Source of the DNA: Shewanella cyperi
GTDB taxonomy: Bacteria; Pseudomonadota; Gammaproteobacteria; Enterobacterales; Shewanellaceae
DNA length: 64,000 nt
Reading direction: 5' to 3'
Assembly: GCF_017354985.1 (NCBI RefSeq)
Contig: NZ_CP071501.1
Span: 515,501 to 579,500 of the forward strand
This document shows positions 43,307 through 51,830 of this stretch, in pieces. The translations under genes were made by a program, and so were the position numbers. Numbering within the stretch: position 1 is the stretch's first letter; each line of letters opens with the position of its first letter. Below the pieces are notes generated by a model that saw only the letters and a list, made by a program, of their open reading frames with translations, searched no databases and had not been told where the DNA came from.

Positions 43307-43906
43307 ATGAAATCACTCAAGTTGACTGTCGGAACCCTGATGGCGGGACTGCTTTTTACTTCGGCCGGTTGGGCCGCCGGTCAGGCTCAGGACCAGATAA
43401 CAGAAAAATACGGTATGAAGATCTGGGGTCTGTACATTCAACCCGTGTTGATGACAGGTGGCAGTACCAATCTGAAGATGCCACTGGGTGAAATGGCCGA
43501 CATGCAGCATATGGATCATGCCAATATGAGCAGCACCGACCATAAAGTTGAAGCCGGCGCGGATATTCACCTGGAAGCCAAGGTGCACGCGCTGGAAAAC
43601 AATCCCTATGGTTTTGTAAAGGATTCCTGGATCCCTTATCTCAAGGTTGACTACCGGATTGAAAAAGCCGGTTCAGACTGGTTTACCTCGGGCAGTTTCG
43701 ATCCCATGGTCGCCAACGACGGCCCCCACTATGGTGGTAACGTTAAGCTCAATGGTGTCGGCAAATACAAGGTGATGTTCCGCATCACGCCGCCAAACCT
43801 GATGCTGCACACAGATAAAGAAACAGCACCGTCCAAATGGTTTGAACCTTTCATCGTCAGTTGGGATATGACTTATTTGGGAACCGGTAAGAAAGGTGGC
43901 TATTGA
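43307..43906 (+). CDS. P19/Tp34-family periplasmic metal-binding protein
   Basis: 199 residues with a signal peptide (WAA-GQA). It shows the family blocks MKIWGLYIQPVLM, a Met/His-rich loop (MADMQHMDHANM), ADIHLEAKVHAL, PYLKVDYRIE, DPMVANDGPHYGGN and a C-terminal beta-sandwich, the P19/Tp34 fold that binds Cu and Fe through Met and His. Such proteins hand iron to FTR1-type importers. Here the partner is a polyferredoxin instead, so iron reduction or a copper/iron sensing role in the electron chain is possible. Confidence 0.85.
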   Translation: MKSLKLTVGTLMAGLLFTSAGWAAGQAQDQITEKYGMKIWGLYIQPVLMTGGSTNLKMPLGEMADMQHMDHANMSSTDHKVEAGADIHLEAKVHALENNPYGFVKDSWIPYLKVDYRIEKAGSDWFTSGSFDPMVANDGPHYGGNVKLNGVGKYKVMFRITPPNLMLHTDKETAPSKWFEPFIVSWDMTYLGTGKKGGY

Positions 43907-43975
43907 TCCTGACTTTTTGCCAAATCTGTAATTGTGATCAAATAAATTGTCATAAATCTCAGATGATTAACCTTG

Positions 43976-44051
43976 CCAGTAGCTGGGTCTTCGGAGACAC
44001 TGGGAACGCAGGATTTCCGGCCTTCCCGCTTGGGTTTCGGAGTACCCTGCG
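43976..44051 (+). ncRNA. Structured RNA candidate in the leader of the diguanylate cyclase gene
   Basis: Two adjacent hairpins. The first has CCAGT (43976) pairing with ACTGG (43999) around GTCT-TCGG-AGAC. The second has CGCAGG (44007) pairing with CCTGCG (44046), then TCCG with CGGA, then CCC-GCTT-GGG. The pairs nest without conflict. About 100 bases follow before the ATG at 44150. I tried the GEMM (c-di-GMP-I) consensus; its conserved core is absent. It may be a riboswitch or other cis-regulator, or chance pairing. Confidence 0.4.
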
Positions 44052-44149
44052 ATGGTTCTGACTCAGGGATGGTCGTCTAGGCGCGTAAAGCTTCTTGAGT
44101 GCAGATGCAGCAAGTGTTTCGCGACAGTGACCGACTCTTGGGAGGTGGC

Positions 44150-46399
44150 ATGATTGGTTGGTTGATGCAATGGTTTGATGTGCAAAATCAGATGATAAGT
44201 GCACAGGACTTGGCGTCGCTGCGAAAAAGACTGCTGGGCAAGTTTGCCACGGTTTATATGCGCCTCACCCTTGTCTGTCTGGTATTGGTTGGGCTCTATG
44301 TTCTCATCGCCTTTAAGCTGAGCTTTGCCGAACTGACCGAGCTTAAATACAGTGAGCTGGGGCGGGTACAGAGCCAAACCACCCAATTACTGCGGGAAAT
44401 AGAGTTAACCAGTGAAGAAGAGGCCAATCGCTTTTCGGCCATGACCTTCAGCGGCCTGGATCACCGCGAGCGCAGCTTTACCATCTCCAAACTCTTCAGT
44501 GAATATGTCCAGGTCGTGTCATACATTGACGTGGGCAGCGGCATGATAGATGACTATATGCCGTCTTATCCATCGAACAAATTTAGGCATACCGTCAGTC
44601 AAAAGCTGGGTGTCGATAACCACCTGATAGAATATTATAAAAAAGGTAACCGGAACTCGGTTTTCGGTTTATTGACCCCGCCGGGCCATGATGCGGATGT
44701 CAATTTTTACGTTGCCAGCCCCATGTTGTTCGGTGACGATGTGGCCGCCATAGTGCTTATGGTATTCAACGCCAGGGTGTTGTGGCCGCAAGATTACACC
44801 GACCCCAATTTCAGAATGATGTTTGCCAATGGTCATGACCTTGGGGGGCAGCAGGAATTGTTTGATCTGCAGGACACCCCCTGGAACGGCGTCATTGACT
44901 ATATCAAGCAGCATCCCGACCAAAGGGTAAAAGAGCAATCCCTCAGCCGTATCATTTACCGTACCATTTCCATGGCGGCCACCGACACCGAAACCAAGCC
45001 ACTGTGGCTAAGTTTCAATCTGAATATTACTCCTTTTGATGTGTTTCACTTCGCCAGTTACCGCTTTACCACAGCCGGCGTGGTGTTTTTGCTGCTGTCC
45101 CTGTTGAACCTGGTGATCAGCTATTACTACTCGGTCAACCGGGTGCGCCAGTGGCTGGCCCAGCGCGAATCTGCTGTGCGGGCCATGGCCTTTGATTGCT
45201 GTGAAGGACTGATTATCCGCGATTCCTCAGGTGTGATAGTCAATGTCAACCAAGGGGTGCTGGACAGCACAGGGTATAGAAAAGAGCACATCTTGGGCAC
45301 CAATTTGAGTTTGCTCGATAAAGATCAGGTGGAGCGCAGTTTTGCCCAGGGTATCTACCTGCAAGCCAGACAACAGGGCCGCTGGCGTGGTGAAGTAGTC
45401 ACCTACAACAAGGACAGGAGCCACAGGGTTCAGCTGCTGACCCTGGGGGTGTCCTATAACGAACGGGGTGAGGTTGCATATTACGTCGAGAGTTATGCCG
45501 ATCTGACCAAGATTAAACAGCAGGAAACCGAGCTGCGGATTGCGGCCGTGGCCTTTGAAACCCAGAACTCCCTGGTGATAACCGACGTGGAAGGCACAGT
45601 GCAGAAGGTCAACAAGGCTTTCAGCCAGATGACCGGCTATTCGGAACGGGAGATAGTGGGCGGCAAACCCAATGTGCTCAGTTCCGGACGCCATGATCAA
45701 AAGTTCTATCATGCCATGTGGCAGACCCTGTTACAGGAAGGCTGTTGGCGTGGGGCGGTATGGAATAAGCGTAAGGATGGTTCCATTTATCTGGAGCTTA
45801 AGGTCATCACCGCGGTGAAGGACGGCTCGGGCACTATTACTCACTTTGTTTCCAACGGTATGGACTTCACGTTGCAAAATGAGCTGGAACAAAAGCTCGA
45901 ACGTATCTCCAAAACAGACGAACTGACTCAGTTGTATAACAGGCGTTGCTTTGACGAGATGCTTAAAGATCAAATAGCCATTTTCAATCGCTATCACACC
46001 GAGTTTTCAATCATCATCCTGGATTTGGACCACTTCAAGTCCATCAATGACAACTATGGTCATGATATAGGTGATGAGACCCTCAGGCAGGTGGCCCGCA
46101 TTTGCCAGGAAAGTGTCCGTGATACCGACACTGTCTTCCGCTGGGGTGGGGAAGAATTTGTCATTCTCTTGCCGGAGACAGGTACAGAGGGTGTGGCAGT
46201 CATGAGTGAGAGGCTGCGAAAAACATTGGAAAACAGCAAACTGCAACCACCAGTCACCTGCAGCATTGGCGCCACCAGTTTCTGTGATCGGGATGACAAG
46301 GATACAGTCCTCAAACGGGCGGACGATGCTTTGTATCGAGCCAAGGTAACGCGCAATACCGCCATCATAGCTGAACTCGCCAATGAAGAAGTTACATGA
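44150..46399 (+). CDS. Membrane diguanylate cyclase with periplasmic sensor and two PAS domains
   Basis: 749 residues. The ATG at 44150 has a strong GGAGGT at 44141-44146, so it is preferred over upstream GTG/ATG codons. TM1 is near 37-57; a periplasmic sensor region of about 260 residues precedes TM2 near 320-340, then two PAS domains (LIIRDSSGVIVNVNQGVLDSTGY and LVITDVEGTVQKVNKAFSQMTGY) and a GGDEF domain with active site WGGEEFVILLPE. It makes c-di-GMP. It overlaps by 4 bp the next gene, which can degrade c-di-GMP, giving an opposed pair. The structured leader precedes it. Confidence 0.93.
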   Translation: MIGWLMQWFDVQNQMISAQDLASLRKRLLGKFATVYMRLTLVCLVLVGLYVLIAFKLSFAELTELKYSELGRVQSQTTQLLREIELTSEEEANRFSAMTFSGLDHRERSFTISKLFSEYVQVVSYIDVGSGMIDDYMPSYPSNKFRHTVSQKLGVDNHLIEYYKKGNRNSVFGLLTPPGHDADVNFYVASPMLFGDDVAAIVLMVFNARVLWPQDYTDPNFRMMFANGHDLGGQQELFDLQDTPWNGVIDYIKQHPDQRVKEQSLSRIIYRTISMAATDTETKPLWLSFNLNITPFDVFHFASYRFTTAGVVFLLLSLLNLVISYYYSVNRVRQWLAQRESAVRAMAFDCCEGLIIRDSSGVIVNVNQGVLDSTGYRKEHILGTNLSLLDKDQVERSFAQGIYLQARQQGRWRGEVVTYNKDRSHRVQLLTLGVSYNERGEVAYYVESYADLTKIKQQETELRIAAVAFETQNSLVITDVEGTVQKVNKAFSQMTGYSEREIVGGKPNVLSSGRHDQKFYHAMWQTLLQEGCWRGAVWNKRKDGSIYLELKVITAVKDGSGTITHFVSNGMDFTLQNELEQKLERISKTDELTQLYNRRCFDEMLKDQIAIFNRYHTEFSIIILDLDHFKSINDNYGHDIGDETLRQVARICQESVRDTDTVFRWGGEEFVILLPETGTEGVAVMSERLRKTLENSKLQPPVTCSIGATSFCDRDDKDTVLKRADDALYRAKVTRNTAIIAELANEEVT

Positions 46400-48618
46400 G
46401 TGAATCCTTTCGTGTCGGGCTGAAGACCTATCTGCTGCCTTTGATCCTGAGCTTGCTGACATTTTTTGTTGGCACTCGCTTCATTGACTTGCAAACCACT
46501 CTGTGGAGCAGGGATCAGGCCGATATTTTGGAGGCGCTGGCCGAACAGCAGGCGATCAATATCAAGCAACAAATAGACAGTGCTCTGATCTCATTGGAGA
46601 TACTGTCTGATCAAGTCAAAAAGAATCCCGATATCAGCCGTGAGGAATTTGAGGTGGTGGCCAAAACTGTGGTCAGTTCCATCAAGATCCTTTCCAATGT
46701 GCAGTTGGCCAGGAATGGAGTGGTGAGCTACATATACCCACTGGCCGGTAACGAGGCTGCCATTGGTCATAACCTGCTGATGGATGACAATCGCCGTGCC
46801 GATGTTCTCAAGGCCATCAATTCCCGCAGCCTGGTGTTATCCGGTCCCTATAAGACAGTTCAGGGGCCGATAGCCCTGATAGCCCGGCTGCCAATTTTTA
46901 TCGGCGAAGGACAGGGCAAGGGTTTTTGGGGCTTTGCCACCGCGATGATCCACCTTGACCGGTTCGAGACCAAGGTGGGGATCAGTAACCTGGTGGAAAG
47001 TGGTTTTCTCTATCGCATAACCACCAAGGTGTCCGAAAGAGAGTTTGCCTTCGGCGACAGGATAGCCCCGGAACTGGTGTCATTTTCAAGGGAAATCCAC
47101 ATCAATAACAATGGGGTTTGGACTCTGACCGTGGCGTCCAAAGGCAGCTCCAATTTGTTTGCCATCCGCATGGCCTATGGCGCGCTGATCATCATATGTA
47201 TGCTGATCTTCTATATCAATTTCCAGCTGTTCCGTCGCCCGAGCCGCCTGATTTCCAAGCTGGACAGCGCCACCAAGGAACTGGCCAGGCTGGAATACAA
47301 TGATGAGCGCAGTGGCTTACCCAACCTGCATTACTTCACCGATATGTTCAACAAGAACAAGTCGAACAAGGAATCACGTCATGTGGGTGGCTTGCTGCTG
47401 ATTAAGATTGATAATTTCAAGATGTTGCGCTCGGTGTTTTCGTCCGAATCCCTCAGACACGTATATCAGGATATAGCCTCGGTACTGACCACCATTACCC
47501 GAAAATCCGATTTGATTGCCCAGGTGGGGGAAGACAGTTTCGTCATATATATAGACAACTTCACCAGTCTTAATGATGTGTGGATTTGCGCGAACAAAAT
47601 ATCAAAGCTGTTGAATAAACAACTTTCTTTTGATGACAGAATTTTCCAGCAACACTGTTTGGTGGGGATCTGCCTTTTTGGCCAGGATGGCACAGATCCT
47701 GATCATTTACTCAAGCGGGCCAATATCGCCATTGATGTTGGGGTGCAGAGCAATTCCAATATCAATTTCTTCAGTCACGAGATGGAATCCCAGTTCCTGC
47801 AAATGATGGAATTGGAGATGCAACTTGAAAAAGCGACCGCTGAAGAGGAATTCATTCTTCACTATCAACCGCAGGTCGATATAGAGACCATGCAAATCAA
47901 GGGCTTTGAAGCGCTTATCCGTTGGCAGAAACAACCCAATGAAGTGATTTATCCCAATGTGTTTATATCGGCGATAGAACGCATGGGGCTTATCAACACC
48001 ATAGGTTATTCGATCATTAAACAGGCCTGTCAGGCCCAGGCCATTTTTACCAACGTGCTGGGGCGGAATGTGGGCATGTCGATAAACCTTTCCCCGAGCC
48101 AGTTTGTCGACCCCAATCTGTTTGCCGTGATTAAGGAAAATATTCTCAGCATTGGCAGTCCTCCAAACTGTTTTACGTTCGAGATCACCGAGTCCCTGTT
48201 CGTGGATAACAGCGCCAATGTGATGGACACCTTGAATAAGTTGAGGGGTTTTGGGGTGCATATTGCCCTGGACGATTTCGGTACCGGTTATTCGAGCTTC
48301 AACGTGCTGCGGACCTTACCTATTACCGAGCTCAAAATTGACAAGAGCTTTGTCGATAATGTCACTCTCAATCCCGTGGATGAAGGTATCACCACCACCA
48401 TCATCAAGTTGGCCAAAGATCTCAATATGAAGGTGGTGGCTGAAGGCATTGAGACCACCACTCAGCACGAGTTTATGAAAACCCACAATTGTAATCTTGG
48501 CCAGGGGTATCTCTACAGCAAGCCGGTTTCCCTCGACAAGGCGCTGGAGCTGCTGTATCAGGAACGTGAGCACAGGCCACATAGGCTGGGTGTAGACCCC
48601 ATGCCTCAGTCAATCTGA
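46396..48618 (+). CDS. Membrane c-di-GMP phosphodiesterase (degenerate GGDEF plus EAL)
   Basis: 740 residues. TM1 at about 10-27 is followed by a CHASE-like periplasmic domain to about 250 and TM2 near 255-275. In the GGDEF domain the signature is VGEDSF, lacking the GG(D/E)EF residues, so no cyclase activity is expected. The EAL domain (about 475-730) has FEALIRW, ITESLFVD and DDFGTGYSSF and looks complete. Translationally coupled to the cyclase before it. Confidence 0.92.
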   Translation: MSESFRVGLKTYLLPLILSLLTFFVGTRFIDLQTTLWSRDQADILEALAEQQAINIKQQIDSALISLEILSDQVKKNPDISREEFEVVAKTVVSSIKILSNVQLARNGVVSYIYPLAGNEAAIGHNLLMDDNRRADVLKAINSRSLVLSGPYKTVQGPIALIARLPIFIGEGQGKGFWGFATAMIHLDRFETKVGISNLVESGFLYRITTKVSEREFAFGDRIAPELVSFSREIHINNNGVWTLTVASKGSSNLFAIRMAYGALIIICMLIFYINFQLFRRPSRLISKLDSATKELARLEYNDERSGLPNLHYFTDMFNKNKSNKESRHVGGLLLIKIDNFKMLRSVFSSESLRHVYQDIASVLTTITRKSDLIAQVGEDSFVIYIDNFTSLNDVWICANKISKLLNKQLSFDDRIFQQHCLVGICLFGQDGTDPDHLLKRANIAIDVGVQSNSNINFFSHEMESQFLQMMELEMQLEKATAEEEFILHYQPQVDIETMQIKGFEALIRWQKQPNEVIYPNVFISAIERMGLINTIGYSIIKQACQAQAIFTNVLGRNVGMSINLSPSQFVDPNLFAVIKENILSIGSPPNCFTFEITESLFVDNSANVMDTLNKLRGFGVHIALDDFGTGYSSFNVLRTLPITELKIDKSFVDNVTLNPVDEGITTTIIKLAKDLNMKVVAEGIETTTQHEFMKTHNCNLGQGYLYSKPVSLDKALELLYQEREHRPHRLGVDPMPQSI

Positions 48619-48628
48619 GTCACCTCAC

Positions 48629-48882
48629 AAAAAGCCAATCACAAGGCTGCTCAATAAAGCAGTTGAGAAAAGCAGCAAGCGGTGCACCAGTCACCGCTTC
48701 TTTGTCTGTGTGGCCGCTTGGACTTTGTGAAAGGCCTGCGCCAATGAAGTGGCTTAGGCAGTCTCAGCCACGAAAAAAGCCGCTCAGGAAAGCAGTTCAG
48801 GACAGCAGCACACGGTGTAACAGCCACCGCTTGTTTGTCTGTGTTGCCGCATGTGGTTTGTGAAAGACCGGTGCCAATTAGG
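48629..48882. repeat. Tandem imperfect direct repeat (about 95 bp, two copies) with conserved hairpin
   Basis: Copies at about 48656-48750 and 48789-48882 (offset about 133 bp) share AGCAGTT, CGGTG-N7-CACCGCTT, GTTTGTCTGTGT-like and TTTGTGAAAG blocks; AAAAAGCC precedes each. The hairpin (AAGCGGTG / CACCGCTT in copy 1, CGGTG / CACCG in copy 2) is kept. It lies in a 455-bp gap (48619-49073) that holds nothing else I can support. Candidates: a duplicated sRNA, or a genus-specific intergenic repeat. Confidence 0.6.
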
Positions 48883-49073
48883 GGCAAGCGTGAGCGGGCA
48901 CAGTAGTCTGGGGCCTGGGGTGGTGGAGGGGCTGAAAAAAGTGACAGACAGCAAGACAGCCCCTTTTCGCAGTGGCAAAATATGGGCCGTACGCATAGGT
49001 GACCGCTTTATCGGCTAAAGCGGGTTTCCTGGCCCCGGGCAGGTGCAGCGATGGCAACCCGCCCGAAAGCAGG

Positions 49074-49319
49074 TCAGGCTACGGCGGATTCGACGTAAGC
49101 GCGCTCACCAAGTGAGTTGAGCACCTTCACGTTGCCTTCAAGTACCGCAACAATAGTCTTGTCTTGCTTGAATTCTGCCGGGATAATGACCCGCTGGTTG
49201 CGGATGGCGAGTTTATCAAGCACGGCGGCATGGATCTCCAGACCCAGGATGCCTTCGTAATAAAGTACTGTGATGGGGCCAGATACATTGATGCTTTGGT
49301 TGTTTGATACCTGCAGCAT
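49074..49319 (-). CDS. Small conserved protein, TIGR02922-like
   Basis: 81 residues, no signal peptide. The pattern of a short beta-rich protein (VLYYEGILGLEIHAAVLDKL, RVIIPAEFKQDKTIVAVLEG, VLNSLGER) matches what I recall of TIGR02922, a small family in Shewanella and Colwellia with no known role. The start ATG complement at 49317-49319 is preceded by GGAGG. Confidence 0.75.
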   Translation of the reverse strand: MLQVSNNQSINVSGPITVLYYEGILGLEIHAAVLDKLAIRNQRVIIPAEFKQDKTIVAVLEGNVKVLNSLGERAYVESAVA

Positions 49320-49345
49320 AATTGCCTCCTTTAATTCCTTTGGAA

Positions 49346-49594
49346 TTAACAGTTTGATGAGAGCAGTTCAGTTGAATTGAAACTCATCTTGCCACTGGGG
49401 TCGAGAGTTCCAAGTTCAAATCCATTTGCAACTACGGCGTAGGGCTCACCTTTTCTATGGTTGACCAGCAACAGCTTGTAGCCATATTTGTAGAGACCGA
49501 AAAGCACTGTCTTTTGTGCTGATGTCAATGCATCCCAACGGTCATCCTGAGTTGTGTGTCCTTGCCTTCCTGCCAGCGCTAGATTGTGATGCAT
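49346..49594 (-). CDS. Small hypothetical protein
   Basis: 82 residues, soluble, not recognised. ALTSAQKTVLFGLYKYGYKLL suggests an amphipathic helix followed by a short beta part (VNHRKGEPYAVVANGFELGTLD). It shares strand with 49074-49319, 26 bp away, so the two are probably one operon. Upstream lies a heptamer direct repeat at 49645-49659. Confidence 0.65.
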   Translation of the reverse strand: MHHNLALAGRQGHTTQDDRWDALTSAQKTVLFGLYKYGYKLLLVNHRKGEPYAVVANGFELGTLDPSGKMSFNSTELLSSNC

Positions 49595-49644
49595 TTGTTA
49601 ATCCTCGGCTAACTGGACAAGTTGTTTATTAATTCAACGATATA

Positions 49645-49659
49645 GTACCAACGTACCAA
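49645..49659 (-). promoter_or_regulatory. Heptamer direct repeat in the promoter region of the small-protein operon
   Basis: TTGGTAC-G-TTGGTAC on the minus strand, followed by TATATC as a possible -10, about 50-65 bp from the start codon. Possible operator. The rest of the 49595-49995 gap is AT-rich and holds only the terminator-like hairpin at 49833-49866. Confidence 0.3.
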
Positions 49660-49832
49660 GTGCGGTTTGTTGACGGAAAACAAGGTTGCCCTCGCTTTTT
49701 CAATTCATCTGTAACCCATTGAAAAATTTATACCTATAAAGTGGTATCAAAAATTATTTCTCTAAGTGCATGAATATGCTGATTAATTTTTAGTGCCTAT
49801 GGTGGGCAAATTTTGCTGTTCTTTTTCAGATA

Positions 49833-49866
49833 AGAAAAAATCATTCCCGAATTTGAGAATGATTCT
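49833..49866 (-). terminator. Rho-independent terminator downstream of the M48 peptidase gene
   Basis: Arms AATCATTC / GAATGATT, followed on the minus strand by a T-run. It lies about 130 bp past the stop at 49996. Confidence 0.7.
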
Positions 49867-49995
49867 TGAGGTGTAATGACTTTGTTTCCATAGGGTTGCG
49901 AAAAGGTATTCGGGTGCCGGATTGTACAATCTGGCATCAAACTGCCAGCTGCAACGGTCGGGCGAGTCGTGTCAGGTTGCTTGGCATGGCGCCGA

Positions 49996-50928
49996 TCAAG
50001 GCCCCGGCTTATCAAGGGGCAGCAAGGGGTAAGGCAGGCAGATGTTGTCTTGCAGGCACACAGGCGACATGCCGGTAAGTGCAACCTTATCTGACTCAGG
50101 GAGTGGCTCGGCTATAGCGCTCGCCTTCACCTGTAAAGTGCGCTCGTTAATGGCCCGAATACGGCTATCCGGGGCGGGGTGAGTACTCAGCAGGGCAGGC
50201 ACCTTGAAGCCTTCCTGGTGCGCCAGATAATCAAACAGCTCGCCACTGCCCGCCAGATGCCCGTAGGTGGCAAGCATGGCGTTCATCGCCTGCCCATCGG
50301 CATCCAGTTCCATATCGCGGCTGAACGATAGCAAGGTCGCCTGGCCTCCTGTGTTCACCAACCAGTCCGGCAAGGCGGTCTCGGACACCCCGGCAATGGC
50401 CGTCAGGGCAACCACGACCACCAATCCCCGTCCCAGTGCCTTGATCGGATGACGTAATTTAAGGTGCCCAAGTTCATGGGCAATGACGAAGGCCAGTGCG
50501 TTTTCGCTGTGCACCTGCTCCAGCAGGCCACGAAAGATGAACACCTGGCCATCCAGGGTGGCAAAGGCGTTAACCAGATCCGCGTCCACATAATGTATTT
50601 TGGGTGTCAGTTCCGGCGGCAGTGCCATATGGGTGCCTATCTTGCCGGCCAAGCGGTCGAGGTAAGCCTGCACCTTGGCCCTGTCTTCGGTTGTAGCGGC
50701 TTCCGTTACGGCGCTCTGGGCAACCAGCTGGGGCAATTTGCTGGCCAGAGCCGCTTCATAGCTTATGGGGATGTAGCGAACCAGGAAATCCGACGCCAGG
50801 ATTAACAGGAACAAGGCTGCGGCGAGCCCCAGGCCCGTTACCAGCAGCAGGTGCAGGAAGTCCTTCAGCGGATGTTCCGTACTGACATTGATGCCCTCCG
50901 GCAGCCGGGGATTGCTGTATTCAGCCAT
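49996..50928 (-). CDS. M48-family metallopeptidase, membrane-anchored
   Basis: 310 residues from the ATG complement at 50926-50928. The N-terminal transmembrane helix is at about 24-48. The zinc site is HELGH (H151, E152, H155), with the third ligand Glu in SFSRDMELDADG. Family members (BepA/LoiP-like, HtpX-like) do quality control of envelope proteins. The C-terminal Cys pair (VCLQDNIC) could form a disulfide. It overlaps the YbjQ gene upstream by 8 bp. Confidence 0.9.
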   Translation of the reverse strand: MAEYSNPRLPEGINVSTEHPLKDFLHLLLVTGLGLAAALFLLILASDFLVRYIPISYEAALASKLPQLVAQSAVTEAATTEDRAKVQAYLDRLAGKIGTHMALPPELTPKIHYVDADLVNAFATLDGQVFIFRGLLEQVHSENALAFVIAHELGHLKLRHPIKALGRGLVVVVALTAIAGVSETALPDWLVNTGGQATLLSFSRDMELDADGQAMNAMLATYGHLAGSGELFDYLAHQEGFKVPALLSTHPAPDSRIRAINERTLQVKASAIAEPLPESDKVALTGMSPVCLQDNICLPYPLLPLDKPGP

Positions 50929-51385
50929 TGGCGGGCGCAATCAAGGCAGTGCCATAGGCATACACCTCGACACTGCGGGTCTGATTATTTTGCCCCTGGC
51001 TTATGGCCGAGGTTTCCAAACGGACGTTGAATACTGCCTTGGCTCCCAAACGCCGCGCTTCTTCCTTCATCCGCAGCTGGGCTTCGCGTCTGGCACGTTC
51101 CAGCAGTGATTCATAGGCGCTAACCCGACCTCCCACCAGATTGCGCAGTCCCGCGGACACCATTTTGAAGTAGTCCACGGATACAACCACGGCGCCGCTA
51201 ACCAGTTGGCCACGGCAGTTATCGAAATCTGTGGGGATTTTGCGTTCACTGAAGGTCAGTATGTCCGCAAGGTTTGCCTCACGCTCGCGGATGGATTTGA
51301 AGTGCCGCCGTTCGGCCATGCGACCAAAAATGTAGCCTATGAGCACCAGGCTCAGAAATATGCCCAGATTAATGAGTTGGTCCAT
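50921..51385 (-). CDS. YbjQ-family (DUF74) protein with N-terminal membrane anchor
   Basis: 154 residues. A transmembrane helix at about 4-22 is followed by a YbjQ domain (VDYFKMVSAGLRNLVGGRVSAYESLLERAR, RLGAKAVFNVRLETS, VEVYAYGTAL). The family forms pentameric beta-barrels and has no settled function. It is followed by the M48 gene and preceded by a second YbjQ gene 5 bp away. Confidence 0.87.
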   Translation of the reverse strand: MDQLINLGIFLSLVLIGYIFGRMAERRHFKSIREREANLADILTFSERKIPTDFDNCRGQLVSGAVVVSVDYFKMVSAGLRNLVGGRVSAYESLLERARREAQLRMKEEARRLGAKAVFNVRLETSAISQGQNNQTRSVEVYAYGTALIAPANG

Positions 51386-51390
51386 GGCAG

Positions 51391-51705
51391 TTACTCGACC
51401 AACACGGCTGTGCCATAGACAAACAATTCGGCGGCCCCCGCGGTGACGCTGGAAGTGGAGAAGCGTACATTGACCACGGCGTTGGCTCCTATGGCCTGGG
51501 CCTGGGAGATCATGCGTTGGGTGGCCTCTTCCCGTGATTCATTGAGCAGTTCGGTATAGCCTACCAATTCACCGCCAACAATATTTTTCAGGCCGGCCAT
51601 AAAGTCACGGCCAATGTGCTTGGCCCGCACTGTATTCCCTTGCACCATGCCCAGATGCTTGACTATGTTTTTTCCTGGAATCGTTTCTATGTTAGTGATT
51701 TCCAT
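51391..51705 (-). CDS. YbjQ-family protein (standard length)
   Basis: 104 residues from the ATG complement at 51703-51705 (MEITNIETIPGK). A longer in-frame reading upstream only runs antisense through other sequence and is not used. Typical YbjQ blocks: RAKHIGRDFMAGLKNIVGGELVGYTELL, AIGANAVVNVRFSTSSV and LFVYGTAVLV. It is operonic with the anchored YbjQ and M48 genes. Confidence 0.9.
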   Translation of the reverse strand: MEITNIETIPGKNIVKHLGMVQGNTVRAKHIGRDFMAGLKNIVGGELVGYTELLNESREEATQRMISQAQAIGANAVVNVRFSTSSVTAGAAELFVYGTAVLVE

Positions 51706-51783
51706 ATCGGTTTCCTTAATTGTTATGCACTTGTATCTGAGGAATTTACCCCTATACCCAGATGAATGGAAGGGGACTGGGCC

Positions 51784-51809
51784 ATAAAAAAGCCCGGCAT
51801 TGCCGGGCG
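51784..51809 (-). terminator. Rho-independent terminator of the M50 protease gene
   Basis: Arms GCCCGGCA / TGCCGGGC with a T6 run on the minus strand, 22 bp past the stop at 51831. Confidence 0.9.
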
Positions 51810-51830
51810 TTAGTTTGCAGGGGTATTGGT

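Noticed and set aside
43976..44051. Identification of the leader as a GEMM (c-di-GMP-I) riboswitch
   Set aside because: Some flanking resemblance but the conserved GCAAAGCC core and three-way junction are not present.
48651..48996. Two minus-strand frames with similar Cys-rich peptides
   Set aside because: Their similarity follows from the DNA repeat, the two copies are out of frame with each other, and neither has a ribosome site.
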